Shown piece after piece: positions 44,624 through 55,080 of a stretch of 64,000 bases of DNA. Source of the DNA: an uncultured Desulfosarcina sp. Lineage in GTDB: Bacteria; Desulfobacterota; Desulfobacteria; Desulfobacterales; Desulfosarcinaceae. Position 1 is the first letter of the stretch, and every line of letters starts with the position of its first letter. The translations under genes were made by a program, and so were the position numbers. The notes under the pieces were generated by a model. The model had not been told where the DNA came from and searched no databases. It worked only from the letters and a program-made list of their open reading frames with translations. Location: the NCBI RefSeq assembly GCF_963668215.1, contig NZ_OY764190.1, positions 806,001 through 870,000 on the forward strand. The letters are read 5' to 3'.

Positions 44624-45496
44624 CTATCGGACGCTTACATCCACCGTCACCGAAAGGGCGTGCTCACCGCCTCCCATGACCACCCCTTTTACCGGTGTGA
44701 CATCGCCGTAATCCCGTCCCCAGGCCAGGGTGATATGCCTTTCGCCGGGGATCTGGTTGTTGGTGGGGTCCAGATCCACCCATCCGGTTTGCGGAACGTA
44801 CAGGGAGAGCCAGGCATGGGAGGCGTCAGCCCCCACAAGCTTGGGTTTGCCGGGCGGCGGCAGGGTTTCCAGATATCCGCTCACATATCGGGCCGCCAGG
44901 CCCAGACTGCGCAGCCCGCTGATCATCACATGGGCAAAATCCTGACAGACGCCTTTGCGGTTGCGTAGAACCTGATCCACACCGGTTTCCACGGTCGTGG
45001 CATTTTTGTCGTAGGTGAACTCCGAAAAAATCCTTCCCATGAGATCGACAGCCCCTTCCAAAATCGGGCGCCGGGGTGGGAAAAACGGCTGCACGAATTC
45101 CTTGACGGCCGCGCCTGTAGTGGTCAGCGGGCTGGCAAATACGAATTGATAGGCCTCCAACTCCTCGGGCAGATCATGAACGGTCAGTTGCCGGGCCACG
45201 CTTTCCCAGGCAGGCGTCGATTCAGCCGCCGGAACGGTCGGTGAAAAGGTATCCACCTGGCTGGTGGCAATCATGGAAAGTTCGGTATGGGGGTGCTGAA
45301 TCATGAACCCTTGCACCGGATTGCCGAAATAGTCGCTGCGGTCGTTCACAATTTCCGGTTTCGGCCGGATTTCCAGCCGGCTGCTGCCCACCTTCTGGGC
45401 GGCGGTCTCGCGGGGCCTTAAAATCAGTTCGTTTTGCGAAAGCGAGGCCGGCTCCGAATACCGGTACGTGGTATTATGGACGATACGGTATCTCAT
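44624..45496 (-). CDS. Transglutaminase-like peptidase family protein
   Basis: The 290-residue protein has an N-terminal transglutaminase-associated domain (MRYRIVHNTTYRYSEP) and the catalytic triad region GVCQDFAHVM (Cys), ASHAWLSLY (His) and DLDPTNNQ (Asp). Such bacterial enzymes act as cysteine peptidases or amide-forming enzymes. It lies 9 bases after the ATP-grasp/alpha-E fusion gene and ends the cluster. No signal peptide is seen. The substrate is unknown. The gene order suggests it processes a peptide made by the ATP-grasp partners, which is an inference. Confidence 0.9.
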   Translation of the reverse strand: MRYRIVHNTTYRYSEPASLSQNELILRPRETAAQKVGSSRLEIRPKPEIVNDRSDYFGNPVQGFMIQHPHTELSMIATSQVDTFSPTVPAAESTPAWESVARQLTVHDLPEELEAYQFVFASPLTTTGAAVKEFVQPFFPPRRPILEGAVDLMGRIFSEFTYDKNATTVETGVDQVLRNRKGVCQDFAHVMISGLRSLGLAARYVSGYLETLPPPGKPKLVGADASHAWLSLYVPQTGWVDLDPTNNQIPGERHITLAWGRDYGDVTPVKGVVMGGGEHALSVTVDVSVR

Positions 45497-45505
45497 GGCG
45501 TCCAG

Positions 45506-47968
45506 TCACCGCGCATCGTCGAGAAATGGGGCGTTGACCTGCTGGGCGAAATCGGTCAATCGATGGTCCATGACTTCGAAGAACGCACGCAGCGCGGCAT
45601 GGCGATCATTGCCCGTCTTGCAGTCGATGCCGCTCAAATCCAACAGGCGCACCGCGGTGAGCATTTCCAGCGCCAGCCGCTCCTCGGCGGTGGCGTAGCG
45701 CAGATCGCCCTGTCGCGGTAGGGCCCCGACATGCTCGGCGATCTGGCTGCATTGAAACGCCAGGGATTTCGGATTGCTTTCGTCCATCACCAGAAGGTCG
45801 AGCACCGGAGCCAGTTGAAAGGCCGTGCGGTAGCGTGCCCGATAGGTCATGATGCTGTCGGAAACCTCCAGCAGGGCCTCCAGGGCGCTGCGTGAATCGT
45901 TGCAGACCAACGGCAGGGCGATGTTGACAAGGTGCACCTGGTTGATGGCGCGCTCCACACGCCGCCCCATATCCATGAACCGCCATCCCAGCCCCCGCGT
46001 CATGCTTTCCATGGCCAGCCCGCTGAAGGCACTCAGGGTGAACAGGGTTTCGTCGAGCAGTTCCAATGGATCCATGCCCGGTGCCTCGGCAAATCCATCC
46101 AGGTGGTTGATGACCCGCCAGCAGTCCAGAGAGAGGCGATCCCGGACGCTTTTTGCCGCCTGTTGCACCCGTTTGAGGTTGGCCGCAACACTCCCGGAAC
46201 GGTCCTGCCGAAAGAGCGCATCTTTCAATTGAACGGACAGTTCCCGGTAGCGGAGCGAGTCCTCCTGCCCTTCGGGCACGTTGGGGATGGAATCTTTGGA
46301 GCGCAACAGGTTCAGCAGAAACGGAAGTTCGGGAATGTCGACCGTTCGGGCTTCACCGGCCAGACGTCGGAAAACGGACCGCAGCAGGCGAATCATATTT
46401 TCCGACCGTTCGAGGTAGCGCCCCAGCCACAGCAGGTGATCCGCCACGCGGCTGGGCAGGTCGCTGCCGCGTTTGAACGTTGACACCGTCTGCAGGCTGC
46501 TCATGAGGCTGAAGGGAACGACCGGCCGGTCCGAAAAAATCCAGATGTCCTTGCTTTGCTGGCGTTCCAGTTCGTTGCCCACCAGGGTTTCGACGTAGCC
46601 GGCCGTGATGGCCAGGCCGCCGGGCATAAAGGTAAAACCGTTTTCGCCGGCGCAGGCGAAAAAGCGCATGAGGGTGTATCGGGAGGCCGCCTTTCCCGGG
46701 ATCCATGCCGGAACCGTCGACGGTTGGATCGGTTCGCGTGCCATGTAGAGATGGGGGGTCGCGGCGATTCCTGCCGCCGGATCATCCTTTGGGACAACTG
46801 GCGCAAACCGCTGCATGGCCGGCTCGACGATCAACCGGGACAGATTGGCCAGCACATGGCTGCGCCCCGCCTCGGTGCCGCAATACCATGACGGGTGGTT
46901 TTCAAGAAGCAGTTCCGTGCCCATCAACTGCCGGCACAGGTCGGGCAGGAACGCGGCCAAAGCCGGCGTATCCACAAATCCGCTGCCAATGGGATTGACA
47001 ATGTCGATTTGCTGCTGACGGAAGGCCTGGATCAGTCCGGCTACGCCACCGGCTGCCGATCGGCTGCCGACAAAAGGATCGATGTGCGCATCGGCAACGT
47101 GACGGAGGATGGTTTGCACCGGCTCCAACCCGGCCAGTTTTTTGAGAAAGACCTCCTCTTTACGCACGGTGAGATCCTGCGCCTCCACCAGCGGATAGCC
47201 CAGATAGCGGGAGAGCAGGGCGTGTTCGAAATAGATACGGCTGTCCGGTCCGGGGGAAAGCAAAACGATGCCCGGATCGTCCCGCCGCAGGGGGCTCCGG
47301 TCAATCAGGCTCTGGTGCAGGGTGTGGAAAAACGACGCCAGCCGGCGAATCTGGTTTTGGTGGTACAGGCTGGAAAAGGCCCGGGAGATCACGATCCGGT
47401 TTTCCAGCGCGTAGCCGATGCCGGCCGGGGTGTCGGCGTAATCACGAAAGACCCGGAAGCGTCCGTCGGCACCGCGATAAAGGTCAACGGCATAATAAGT
47501 GAGGGGGCGGTTGCCGGCCGGTGCGATGCCGTGGCAGGATCGCAGGAAATTGGGGTTGGCGAAGACCAGTTCGGCGGGCAGGTGCCCCTGACGAATCAGG
47601 TCCTGGGGGCCATAGACATCTGCCAGAATTCGTTCCAGCAGCAGGGCCCGCTGGGTCAGCCCGGCTTCCAACATGCTCCACTCGTCCGCGGTGATGGGCA
47701 GGGGGATCATCTCCAGCGCCCATGGGGTCCCCCGGCCGCCGGCATCGTCGAAGGGGTTGAACGTCGCGCCGTCCTCATGGCGCATGCGCCGTACCCGTTC
47801 CTGGCGCTGGTCGAGCGTACCGGTGGGGATGCTGGAAAACGCCTCCATCAGGGCGCGCCAATGATCCCGGACGATCCCCGGCGATCCGAAGGCCTCGGAA
47901 TAGCTATCTTCGGGAAAAGGTATGGATTCGAACCGGGAGGCCGGTCCGGCCGCTATGGGTTCGGCCAT
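45506..47968 (-). CDS. Circularly permuted ATP-grasp protein fused to an alpha-E domain
   Basis: The 820-residue protein joins an N-terminal circularly permuted ATP-grasp domain (through about residue 500) to a C-terminal alpha-E (DUF403) helical domain (from LPSRVADHLLWLGRYLERSE onward). ATP-grasp proteins of this type are predicted to form peptide or amide bonds using ATP. The same two domains occur as separate genes at 52578-54008 and 51564-52538, so the cluster carries both a split and a fused version. The longest frame uses a GTG at 47998; the ATG at 47968 is preferred but not certain. It sits between two transglutaminase genes. Confidence 0.88.
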   Translation of the reverse strand: MAEPIAAGPASRFESIPFPEDSYSEAFGSPGIVRDHWRALMEAFSSIPTGTLDQRQERVRRMRHEDGATFNPFDDAGGRGTPWALEMIPLPITADEWSMLEAGLTQRALLLERILADVYGPQDLIRQGHLPAELVFANPNFLRSCHGIAPAGNRPLTYYAVDLYRGADGRFRVFRDYADTPAGIGYALENRIVISRAFSSLYHQNQIRRLASFFHTLHQSLIDRSPLRRDDPGIVLLSPGPDSRIYFEHALLSRYLGYPLVEAQDLTVRKEEVFLKKLAGLEPVQTILRHVADAHIDPFVGSRSAAGGVAGLIQAFRQQQIDIVNPIGSGFVDTPALAAFLPDLCRQLMGTELLLENHPSWYCGTEAGRSHVLANLSRLIVEPAMQRFAPVVPKDDPAAGIAATPHLYMAREPIQPSTVPAWIPGKAASRYTLMRFFACAGENGFTFMPGGLAITAGYVETLVGNELERQQSKDIWIFSDRPVVPFSLMSSLQTVSTFKRGSDLPSRVADHLLWLGRYLERSENMIRLLRSVFRRLAGEARTVDIPELPFLLNLLRSKDSIPNVPEGQEDSLRYRELSVQLKDALFRQDRSGSVAANLKRVQQAAKSVRDRLSLDCWRVINHLDGFAEAPGMDPLELLDETLFTLSAFSGLAMESMTRGLGWRFMDMGRRVERAINQVHLVNIALPLVCNDSRSALEALLEVSDSIMTYRARYRTAFQLAPVLDLLVMDESNPKSLAFQCSQIAEHVGALPRQGDLRYATAEERLALEMLTAVRLLDLSGIDCKTGNDRHAALRAFFEVMDHRLTDFAQQVNAPFLDDAR

Positions 47969-48027
47969 AGACGAAAAAACCTCGCTTGGGATGTACACTG
48001 CATCGCCGACGAAAAGGCGGCTCCGAT

Positions 48028-51000
48028 TTACCCCGTCCGGCGTCGTAAATCAAGGGTGTAGGGAAACTCAGGATTGGTCTCCGCTTCCGGGACCGTAACC
48101 CGGGCTCCCGGCGTGTGGCCGCCGGGGATGAAGCGGGCATGTCGGCGGCCCTCGGCTTCCCAGCCGTTGACCGGAAAGGTTTCGTAGTTGCGCCCTCCCG
48201 GATGGCCCACATGATAGGTGCAGCCGGCAACGGCCCGCTGGGACCAGGTGTCGAACAGGTCGATGGTCAAGGGCGTGTCCACACCGATGGTGGGGTGCAG
48301 GCAGGCCGGCGGCTGACAGGCCCGGTAGCGGATGCCGGCCAAGAAGACGCCGTCGACGCCGGTGGGCTGCAAGGGTACGCGTCGGCCGTTGCAGACGACC
48401 CGGTGCTGACTATCGGTCATTCCTGTCACCTTGACCTGCAGGCGCTCCACCGAAGAATCCACGTAGCGCACAGTTCCGCCGCCGCCGGGTTCCTCGCCGA
48501 GAACATGCCAGGGTTCCAGGGCCTGGCGCAGCTCCATCTCCATGCCTTTGTAAGTGACGCGTCCGTAGATGGGGAAACGGAACTCGAAATGGGGATGAAA
48601 AAAATCCATGGAAATCGGGAAGCCGGCCTGCTGCAGGGATTCCAGGACGTCGTTGAAATCCTGTCGCAAGGGATCGGGAAGCATGAAACGATCATGCAGC
48701 CGAGTTCCCCAGCGAACCAGGCGCCGACGATAGGGGGTCTTCCAGAACCATAGCAAAAGGGTGCGCAGGAGCAACTGCTGGGCCAGGCTCATGCGGGCGT
48801 GCGGCGGCATCTCGAAGGCCCTGAATTCCAGCAGCCCCAGCCGGCCGGCACTGCTGTCCGGTGAAAAGAGCTTGTCGATGCAAAATTCCGCCCGATGGGT
48901 GTTGCCGGTGACATCCACCAGCAGATTGCGGAAAAGCCGATCCACCAGCCACGGCGGGCAGGAATCGTACACGTCCATCTGCCGGTCCAGTTCGGCAAAG
49001 GCGATTTCCAGCTCGTAGAGGCTGTCGTGACGGGCCTCGTCGATCCGGGGCTGCTGGCTGGTGGGACCGATGAAAAGGCCCGAAAAAAGGAAGCGCAAGG
49101 AGGGGTGGTTGTTCCAGAAGGTGACCAGGCTGCGCAGCAGGTCCGGCCGCCGCAGAAACGGGCTGTCCTCCGGCGTCGCCCCGCCGAGGACGATGTGATT
49201 GCCGCCGCCGGTGCCGGTGTGGCGGCCATCAAGCATAAATTTTTCCGTGCCCAGCCGCGTCTGGCGCGCCGTTTCGTAAAGGGTGGTGGTGCCATCCACC
49301 AGTTCGCGCCAGGTGTGCATGGGTTGGATGTTGACTTCGATCACGCCGGGATCGGGTGTAATTTTAAGATTCTTGAGCCGAGGGTCGTAAGGCGGCGTAT
49401 AGCCCTCAATAATGACGGGCATCCCGGTGGCAGCGGCGGTGGCCTCGATGGCGGCCACCAGTTCCAGGTAGCCTTCAAGGACGGTGACCGGCGGCATGAA
49501 AACGTACAGGCATCCCTTGCGGGGCTGCACGCACAGGGCCGTGCGGACCAGCCAGGCGGCCGATTCGCCGGCCGCGGGGGCCGGGTCGTCAAAGGGCTTG
49601 GGCTGGGTGCGGATGTCTTCCCCCACCGCTTCGGCGGCGGCGCCCTCGACAAAGTGCTGCCCGTCGTGCGGGTCGGGCAGCGGTCCGCGATCGGCCATGG
49701 GATCCAGGGGGTGGTCGTAGGTCAGATCCTTTTTGGCGACCCAGGGCAGCGATTCCAGAGGAAGTCGCAGCCCGGCCGGTGAATCGCCGGGCAGCAGATA
49801 CATGTAATCGCTGCGCAGCGGCCACGGTCCGCTTTTCCACGACCCGTACTGCAGGGGCAGGACGTAGCCGACCACGGCGCCCAATCCTTTCGTGAAGGTC
49901 TGCACCATGCGCGCCCGCTGCTCGGGATCATTCAGCCGTGGATCGGTGGGCGATACATTGGCCGGCAGTCGCTGTTCCTTGTACAGGTAGTATAAAATGT
50001 CCTCGAAGCTTTCGCGGATATACCGCCGGTCAACGCCCAACCGGTCGGCCAGGGCCTTGATGAACCGTTTGGCCTCCGGGGCGCCGTAGCCATAATCCGT
50101 CGACGCATCGGCCATCCAGCAGTCGTTTTGCCAGATGGGCTTGCCGTCCGTTCGCCAGTAGCAGCCCAGTGCCCAGCGGGGCAGCGATTCGCCCGGATAC
50201 CATTTCCCCTGGCCGTAATGCAGCAGTCCGCCCGGCGCCCACTGCAGCCGCAAACGCTTGATCAACTGCTCGCTAAGGCGTTGCTTCTCCTCGCCCAGGG
50301 CTTCGGTGTTCCATTGGTCGCCGTCCATGTCGTCGATGGAAACGAAGGTGGGCTCGCCGCCCATGGTCAGCCGCACATCCGCTTCTTCCAGCTGCCGGTC
50401 CACCCGGTCGCCCAGATCGAGGATCGCCTCCCAGACCGGCTCGGGGTAAGGTCGCGTGGAGCGGGGTTCTTCGCGAATCCGCCGCACGCTCATGGTGTGG
50501 CTGAAATCGACTTCGCATTTTTCCAGGGCGCCGGTGATGGGGGCCGCACTTTGCGGCTCCGGGGAACAGGCCAGGGGAATGTGCCCTTCGCCGGCGAACA
50601 GGCCCGAGGTGGGATCCATCCCCACCCAGCCGGCGCCGGGGATGTAGACCTCGGTCCAAGCATGGAGATCGGTAAAATCGGCCTCCGGTCCGGACGGGCC
50701 GTCCAGGGATTTGACGTCCGCCGCCAGTTGGATCAGATAGCCGGAAACGAAGCGGGCCGCCAAGCCCAGGTGGCGCAGGATGTTGACCAGCAGCCAGGCC
50801 GAATCCCGGCATGAGCCGCTGCCCAGGGTCAGGGTCTGCTCGCAGCTTTGCACATTGGGTTCCATGCGGATGAGATAGCTGATTTCCCGGCTCAAGCGCT
50901 GGTTCAGATCCACCAGGAAATCGATGGTCTGTTTGGGTTTTCTTTCGATGCCCGCCAGATAATCGGCCAGTTTTTCGCCGGCCGGTTCGCATTCCAGGTA

Positions 51001-51348
51001 AGGCGCCAGATCCGTTTTCAGCCGCCGTTCGTAGGCAAAGGGAAAGGAATCGGCCGCCGGTTCCAGGAAAAAGTCGAAGGGGTTGATGATGATCATGTCG
51101 GCCACCAGGTCCACCTCGACCTGAAAGACGTCCGTTTTTTCCGGGAAGACCAGCCGGCCCAGATAGTTGCTGAAGGGATCCAATTGCCAGTTGAGAAAAT
51201 GGTTCGGAGGCGTGACCGTTACCGAATAGCTCAGGATCGGCGTGCGGCAATGGGGCGCTGGCCGGAGGCGCATGGTCTGGGGGGAGAGGGTGACGCGCCG
51301 GTCATAGCGATAAAGGGTTTTGTGATTCAGGGCGACATGAATTCCCAA
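48028..51348 (-). CDS. Transglutaminase-like protein with DUF2126 domain
   Basis: The 1106-residue protein starts with the transglutaminase-associated region (ALNHKTLYRYDRRVTLSPQ) and the catalytic stretch SGSCRDSAW (Cys), DLHAWTEVY (His) and GMDPTSG (Asp). About 800 residues of DUF2126 follow, with HHTGTGGGNH-like GRHTGTGGGNHIV. The start is probably TTG (51348), 12 bases after AAGGAA, and the encoded N-terminus matches family members. It is a long-known companion of alpha-E and circularly permuted ATP-grasp genes, and its function is unknown. A repeat element sits just before it, within the operon. Confidence 0.88.
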   Translation of the reverse strand: MGIHVALNHKTLYRYDRRVTLSPQTMRLRPAPHCRTPILSYSVTVTPPNHFLNWQLDPFSNYLGRLVFPEKTDVFQVEVDLVADMIIINPFDFFLEPAADSFPFAYERRLKTDLAPYLECEPAGEKLADYLAGIERKPKQTIDFLVDLNQRLSREISYLIRMEPNVQSCEQTLTLGSGSCRDSAWLLVNILRHLGLAARFVSGYLIQLAADVKSLDGPSGPEADFTDLHAWTEVYIPGAGWVGMDPTSGLFAGEGHIPLACSPEPQSAAPITGALEKCEVDFSHTMSVRRIREEPRSTRPYPEPVWEAILDLGDRVDRQLEEADVRLTMGGEPTFVSIDDMDGDQWNTEALGEEKQRLSEQLIKRLRLQWAPGGLLHYGQGKWYPGESLPRWALGCYWRTDGKPIWQNDCWMADASTDYGYGAPEAKRFIKALADRLGVDRRYIRESFEDILYYLYKEQRLPANVSPTDPRLNDPEQRARMVQTFTKGLGAVVGYVLPLQYGSWKSGPWPLRSDYMYLLPGDSPAGLRLPLESLPWVAKKDLTYDHPLDPMADRGPLPDPHDGQHFVEGAAAEAVGEDIRTQPKPFDDPAPAAGESAAWLVRTALCVQPRKGCLYVFMPPVTVLEGYLELVAAIEATAAATGMPVIIEGYTPPYDPRLKNLKITPDPGVIEVNIQPMHTWRELVDGTTTLYETARQTRLGTEKFMLDGRHTGTGGGNHIVLGGATPEDSPFLRRPDLLRSLVTFWNNHPSLRFLFSGLFIGPTSQQPRIDEARHDSLYELEIAFAELDRQMDVYDSCPPWLVDRLFRNLLVDVTGNTHRAEFCIDKLFSPDSSAGRLGLLEFRAFEMPPHARMSLAQQLLLRTLLLWFWKTPYRRRLVRWGTRLHDRFMLPDPLRQDFNDVLESLQQAGFPISMDFFHPHFEFRFPIYGRVTYKGMEMELRQALEPWHVLGEEPGGGGTVRYVDSSVERLQVKVTGMTDSQHRVVCNGRRVPLQPTGVDGVFLAGIRYRACQPPACLHPTIGVDTPLTIDLFDTWSQRAVAGCTYHVGHPGGRNYETFPVNGWEAEGRRHARFIPGGHTPGARVTVPEAETNPEFPYTLDLRRRTG

Positions 51349-51393
51349 GGACGGTTCCTTTCAACATGGATGAAGCGGTTCGTTGATATCGGC

Positions 51394-51559
51394 CTTCTAA
51401 GGAAGTGATATCTGTTCAGGCACAGTTTTTCGTGGGAGCGGCGTCCCCGCCGCGATGATTACCGACTAAATCGCGGCTGGAAGCCGCTCCCACAACTCCA
51501 CCACTTCCTTTCGGGTGTGTGGCCACAGATGGTCTGAAAAAGCTTTTTACGAGTCCGTC
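51394..51559. repeat. MITE-like nested inverted-repeat element, copy 1
   Basis: A segment of about 158 bp is almost identical to 58650-58806. AAGGAAGTG (51399-51407) is inverse to CACTTCCTT (51502-51510), and inside it GTGGGAGCGGC is inverse to GCCGCTCCCAC. The right end carries CTTTTTACGAGTCCGTC. It is non-coding and lies between the alpha-E gene and the DUF2126 gene. Confidence 0.85.
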
Positions 51560-51563
51560 AGTA

Positions 51564-52538
51564 TTACTGCTCGGCACTCACCGCCTCAACAACCGGTTTG
51601 ATGTTAAAATACGTGGTGCCGATGGCCGCGTCAATCCGGTTGAGCCGAATCTGAAGGTTGTCCAGGTATTCGTGCATGCCCCTGGCGATCACCTCGTCGA
51701 TGTCGCCGTAGGCCAGATCGGCTTCGAGGCGCCCGACCTGCTTTTCGGCGGCATTGCGCGACGCTCCATCGCCGCCGCCGTTGATCCGCTGCAGGCAGAT
51801 CTTGGATTTGCTGACGCAGTGACGGATGGAACGCGGAAAATGGCGGTCGAAAATCAAAAAATCGGCCACGTTGCGCGGCGTGATCAAATGATGCCGCTTG
51901 CGGAACATCTCAAAGGCACTGGCGGATTTGAGCACCGCTGTCCATTGGATGTTGTCGATGGACGAGTTGACCAGATCGGCCCGGGGCAGCAGCATGAAGT
52001 ACTTGACGTCCAGAATTCGCGAAGTTTTGTCCGCACGTTCGATCATCATGCCGATGCGGGCGAAATTCCAGGCCTCGCCCTGATTCATGGTGGAGTCCAT
52101 CAGCCCGGTGAACAGGTGGCTGCGCATCTGGATGATCTTGAAAAAACGGTGAGGATCGGCCAGGGCCATGGCTGGGCTCTGATTGTCGACCAGTTCCAGA
52201 TAAAAGTTGTTGAGGTGCTCCCACATCTCCGAAGAGATGATCTCGCGGATGGAACGGCCGTTTTCGCGGGCCGCCGCCAGGCAGCTCAGGATGGAATTGG
52301 GATAATCGCGGTTGAAGGTCAGGAAGCGAATCACCGCCTCCTGGAGACAATTCGGACAATTTTCTTTAAACAGGGCCTGGTCGCCGGTGGTCATGATGAC
52401 CGACTCCCAGTGCTGGTCTTTTTCGGATGGCATATCCAGCAGCAGATTGAGGTTGACGCTGATGAAACGCGCCACATTCTCGGCCCGTTCGATATAGCGA
52501 CACATCCAGTAGATTGAATTGGCGACTCGGCTGAGCAT
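51564..52538 (-). CDS. Alpha-E domain (DUF403) protein
   Basis: The 324-residue helical protein begins with the family motif MLSRVANSIYWMCRYIERAENVARF. Further family patterns are present, such as NREGAWN-like NQGEAWNFARIGMMIERADKTSR. Alpha-E proteins accompany circularly permuted ATP-grasp enzymes; the function is not established. A strong GGAGGGG ribosome site precedes the ATG. It follows the ATP-grasp gene by 39 bases. The 215 bases separating it from the DUF2126 gene hold the repeat element. Confidence 0.9.
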   Translation of the reverse strand: MLSRVANSIYWMCRYIERAENVARFISVNLNLLLDMPSEKDQHWESVIMTTGDQALFKENCPNCLQEAVIRFLTFNRDYPNSILSCLAAARENGRSIREIISSEMWEHLNNFYLELVDNQSPAMALADPHRFFKIIQMRSHLFTGLMDSTMNQGEAWNFARIGMMIERADKTSRILDVKYFMLLPRADLVNSSIDNIQWTAVLKSASAFEMFRKRHHLITPRNVADFLIFDRHFPRSIRHCVSKSKICLQRINGGGDGASRNAAEKQVGRLEADLAYGDIDEVIARGMHEYLDNLQIRLNRIDAAIGTTYFNIKPVVEAVSAEQ

Positions 52539-52577
52539 CGTGCCCCTCCTTTGTTTTTCTTCTCCAGCAGTTTACCG

Positions 52578-54008
52578 CTACAAAACCCACGTATCCTTGC
52601 TCCCGCCCCCCTGGGAGGAGTTGACCACCAGCGAACCCTTGCGCAGGGCCACACGCGTCAGGCCGCCGGGCTGGACATAAATCTCCTCCCCGAAAATCAC
52701 ATAGGGGCGAAGATCCACGTGGCGCCCCTCGATGCTGTCGCCCACGATGGTGGGCACCCGGGAGAGCGATATGGTGGGCTGGGCCATGTAATTGCGAGGT
52801 TCGGCTTTGATTTTTTCGGCAAACGCCGCCCGTTCCGCGTCGGTGGCATGGGGCCCCACCAGCATGCCGTATCCGCCGGATTCGTTGGCCGCCTTGACCA
52901 CCAGCTGGTCCAGGTGCTCAAGCACGTATGCCTGATCGTCCTTGTCCCGGCAGATATAGGTGGGCACGTTGGGCAGGATGGCCGTTTCGCCGGTGTAGTA
53001 CTCGATGATCCTGGGCACATAGGCGTAAATCACCTTGTCATCGGCAATTCCCGTTCCCGGTGCGTTGGCCAGGGCGATACGCCCGCTTTTGTAAACCTCG
53101 ATCAAACCTTTTACGCCCAGCAGGGAATCGGGGCGGAACACTTCCGGGTCGATAAAGTCATCATCGATGCGCCGGTAGAGGACATCAACCCGCCTGAGGC
53201 CCTTGGTGGTGAGCATGTGGACGTATCCGTCGGCCACCACCAGGTCCTGGCCTTCGACCAGTTCCACCCCCATCTGCTGGGAAAGGAAGGAGTGTTCGAA
53301 ATAGGCGCTGTTGTAAATACCGGGCGTCAGGACACCGATGGTCGGGGAGTCGATGTGGTCCGGCGCCAGATGTTCCAGCATCGCCAGCAGCTTGGAGGCG
53401 TAATCGTCCACCGGTCTCACCCGGGACGCTTCGAACACCTGGGGGAATGTGCGCTTGAGCACCTGGCGGTTTTCCAGCACATAGGAAACGCCCGACGGGC
53501 AGCGCAGGTTGTCCTCGAGGACATAGATCGTACCGTCACGGTCTCTGACGAGGTCGGTGCCGGTCACATGGCACCAGATCCGTCGGGGCGGGGTGAACCC
53601 CTCGCAGGCCTTCCGGTAGGTCCGGCTGCTGAAAATCAGATCCTCGGGGATAACCCTGTCCTTGAGGATCTTGCGGTCGTTGTATATGTCCTGAATAAAC
53701 GCGTTGAGGGCAAAGATGCGCTGCTTCAGGCCGCTTTCGATCTGCTGCCAGTCATCGGCCGAGACGATGCGCGGGATGATGTCAAAGGGAAAGATCTTTT
53801 CCGTACCCTCTTCGCGGCCGTAGACATTGAAGGTAATGCCCATTTTGAACAACAGGGTCTCGGCCGCCTTCTGGCGCAGGGCCAATTCACCCGGCGGCAG
53901 CGACTCGATCTTGTCCACCAGCAGTTGCGCGCCGGGTCGGGGTGTGCCCTGTGCATCCATCAGTTCGTCGTAATAATCCTCCGGATCATAGCTTTCAAAG
54001 AGTTTCAT
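52578..54008 (-). CDS. Circularly permuted ATP-grasp type 2 protein
   Basis: The 476-residue protein matches stand-alone circularly permuted ATP-grasp proteins: [15 protein letters not shown], the [16 protein letters not shown] stretch, [27 protein letters not shown], and [24 protein letters not shown] at the C-terminus. The domain binds ATP and is predicted to ligate amino or carboxyl groups. The ATG at 54008 has a GGAGGG ribosome site and is preferred over a frame from 54035. It is the first gene of the cluster that runs leftward to 44624. Confidence 0.9.
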   Translation of the reverse strand: MKLFESYDPEDYYDELMDAQGTPRPGAQLLVDKIESLPPGELALRQKAAETLLFKMGITFNVYGREEGTEKIFPFDIIPRIVSADDWQQIESGLKQRIFALNAFIQDIYNDRKILKDRVIPEDLIFSSRTYRKACEGFTPPRRIWCHVTGTDLVRDRDGTIYVLEDNLRCPSGVSYVLENRQVLKRTFPQVFEASRVRPVDDYASKLLAMLEHLAPDHIDSPTIGVLTPGIYNSAYFEHSFLSQQMGVELVEGQDLVVADGYVHMLTTKGLRRVDVLYRRIDDDFIDPEVFRPDSLLGVKGLIEVYKSGRIALANAPGTGIADDKVIYAYVPRIIEYYTGETAILPNVPTYICRDKDDQAYVLEHLDQLVVKAANESGGYGMLVGPHATDAERAAFAEKIKAEPRNYMAQPTISLSRVPTIVGDSIEGRHVDLRPYVIFGEEIYVQPGGLTRVALRKGSLVVNSSQGGGSKDTWVL

Positions 54009-54456
54009 ACCGCCCTCCCCTCTTCCGAGGCGCATTGGATAAATATCGTCTATCGATCACTGAACCGACTGAAATCGAAACTGTCCGGGGCCGAGCGGCC
54101 AATTCATTCGCGACCACCAGACAGGTATCGATTATGTGAGCAAACAGCATTTTACATGCCAACGGTAATCCTGTCTTCCCTTTGCAAAGGCGTAATCAAC
54201 TATTTACAGAAAAGGAATGAATCGTAAGGATTCGGGAATCGGTCTATTGGTGGACAAAGCCTGCGACCTGCCGCTTTCATATTACATATCAGTATAAATA
54301 ATCGCAAATTACTACAAGATTGTAATTTTATTCCTTGCGAACCTCGAGCATGGCCATGCTACAGACAAAAACAACTGCGCGTGATAAAATGAATGGAAGA
54401 TTTAGAGTCGCAATCCCGAAATTCGTTTCAAAAGGCAACGCAAAACAACTGCGCCA
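54009..54456. other. Divergent intergenic region
   Basis: About 450 bases separate the leftward ATP-grasp cluster from the rightward archease gene, so both promoters should lie here. The part from 54270 to 54340 is AT-rich. I see no gene, repeat or strong hairpin. Confidence 0.55.
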
Positions 54457-54876
54457 ATGAACCGTACCTACCAGCTTCTTGACCACACCGCAGACCTGCG
54501 CATGCGCGTCACCGGCGCCAGCCGGGCCGAACTATTCCAGAACGCCGGCCTGGCCCTGGCCGACCTGATCTGCGATCCGGACACCCTGACATCGACGCAA
54601 ACAGTCGGCATCGATGTCACCGGCGACGATCCGGCCGATCTGATGGTCAATTTCCTGCGCGAACTGCTCTACCTGTGGACCGGAAAAGAAAAACTGGTTA
54701 AGATGGTATCTATCTCCGAAGTTTCCGATACCGCACTGGCCGCACACATCGCTGTGGCGAACTATGACGCTCGGCGCCACACCCTTTTAAACGAGATCAA
54801 GGCGGTGACGTACCACCAGATCTCGGTGGAGCCGGTCGAGGACGGCTGGCAGGCGACCGTGGTGTTTGATATTTGA
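54457..54876 (+). CDS. Archease
   Basis: The 139-residue protein begins with the archease signature YQLLDHTADLRMRV and ends QATVVFDI after EIKAVTYHQISVE, which holds conserved metal-binding and structural positions. Archease helps the RNA ligase RtcB reach full activity and multiple turnover, including guanylylation. The matching rtcB gene is downstream at 56318-57751. Normally the two are adjacent; here an HsdM remnant and a nuclease gene lie between. Confidence 0.93.
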   Translation: MNRTYQLLDHTADLRMRVTGASRAELFQNAGLALADLICDPDTLTSTQTVGIDVTGDDPADLMVNFLRELLYLWTGKEKLVKMVSISEVSDTALAAHIAVANYDARRHTLLNEIKAVTYHQISVEPVEDGWQATVVFDI

Positions 54877-54999
54877 GTGAATTGGCTGAGAACGCCTTGA
54901 TTTTTATTTGCAGGTATCATGGCAAACGAATTTAATATCAGATAGTTATAATATATATCGCAAAAAGTCTTCTATCTGCCCAGTTTATAGAGGTTCTCA

Positions 55000-55080
55000 A
55001 TGATGACTAAAGGCATTTTTCAGCAACCGGCGAATTTCATCTGGTCCATAGCCAATCAGCTATGCGGGATTACAGAATGA
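55000..55080 (+). pseudogene. N-terminal remnant of a type I restriction methyltransferase subunit (HsdM)
   Basis: A 26-codon frame (starting MMTKGIFQQ) contains ANFIWSIANQL, which resembles the N-terminal FIWSIADLLRG of type I HsdM proteins, and then stops. An AGAGGT site lies 5 bases before its ATG. Its stop overlaps the ATG of the nuclease gene as ATGA. It is the surviving start of a lost hsdM, or a leader cistron coupling translation. The HsdM match covers only about eleven residues. Confidence 0.6.
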
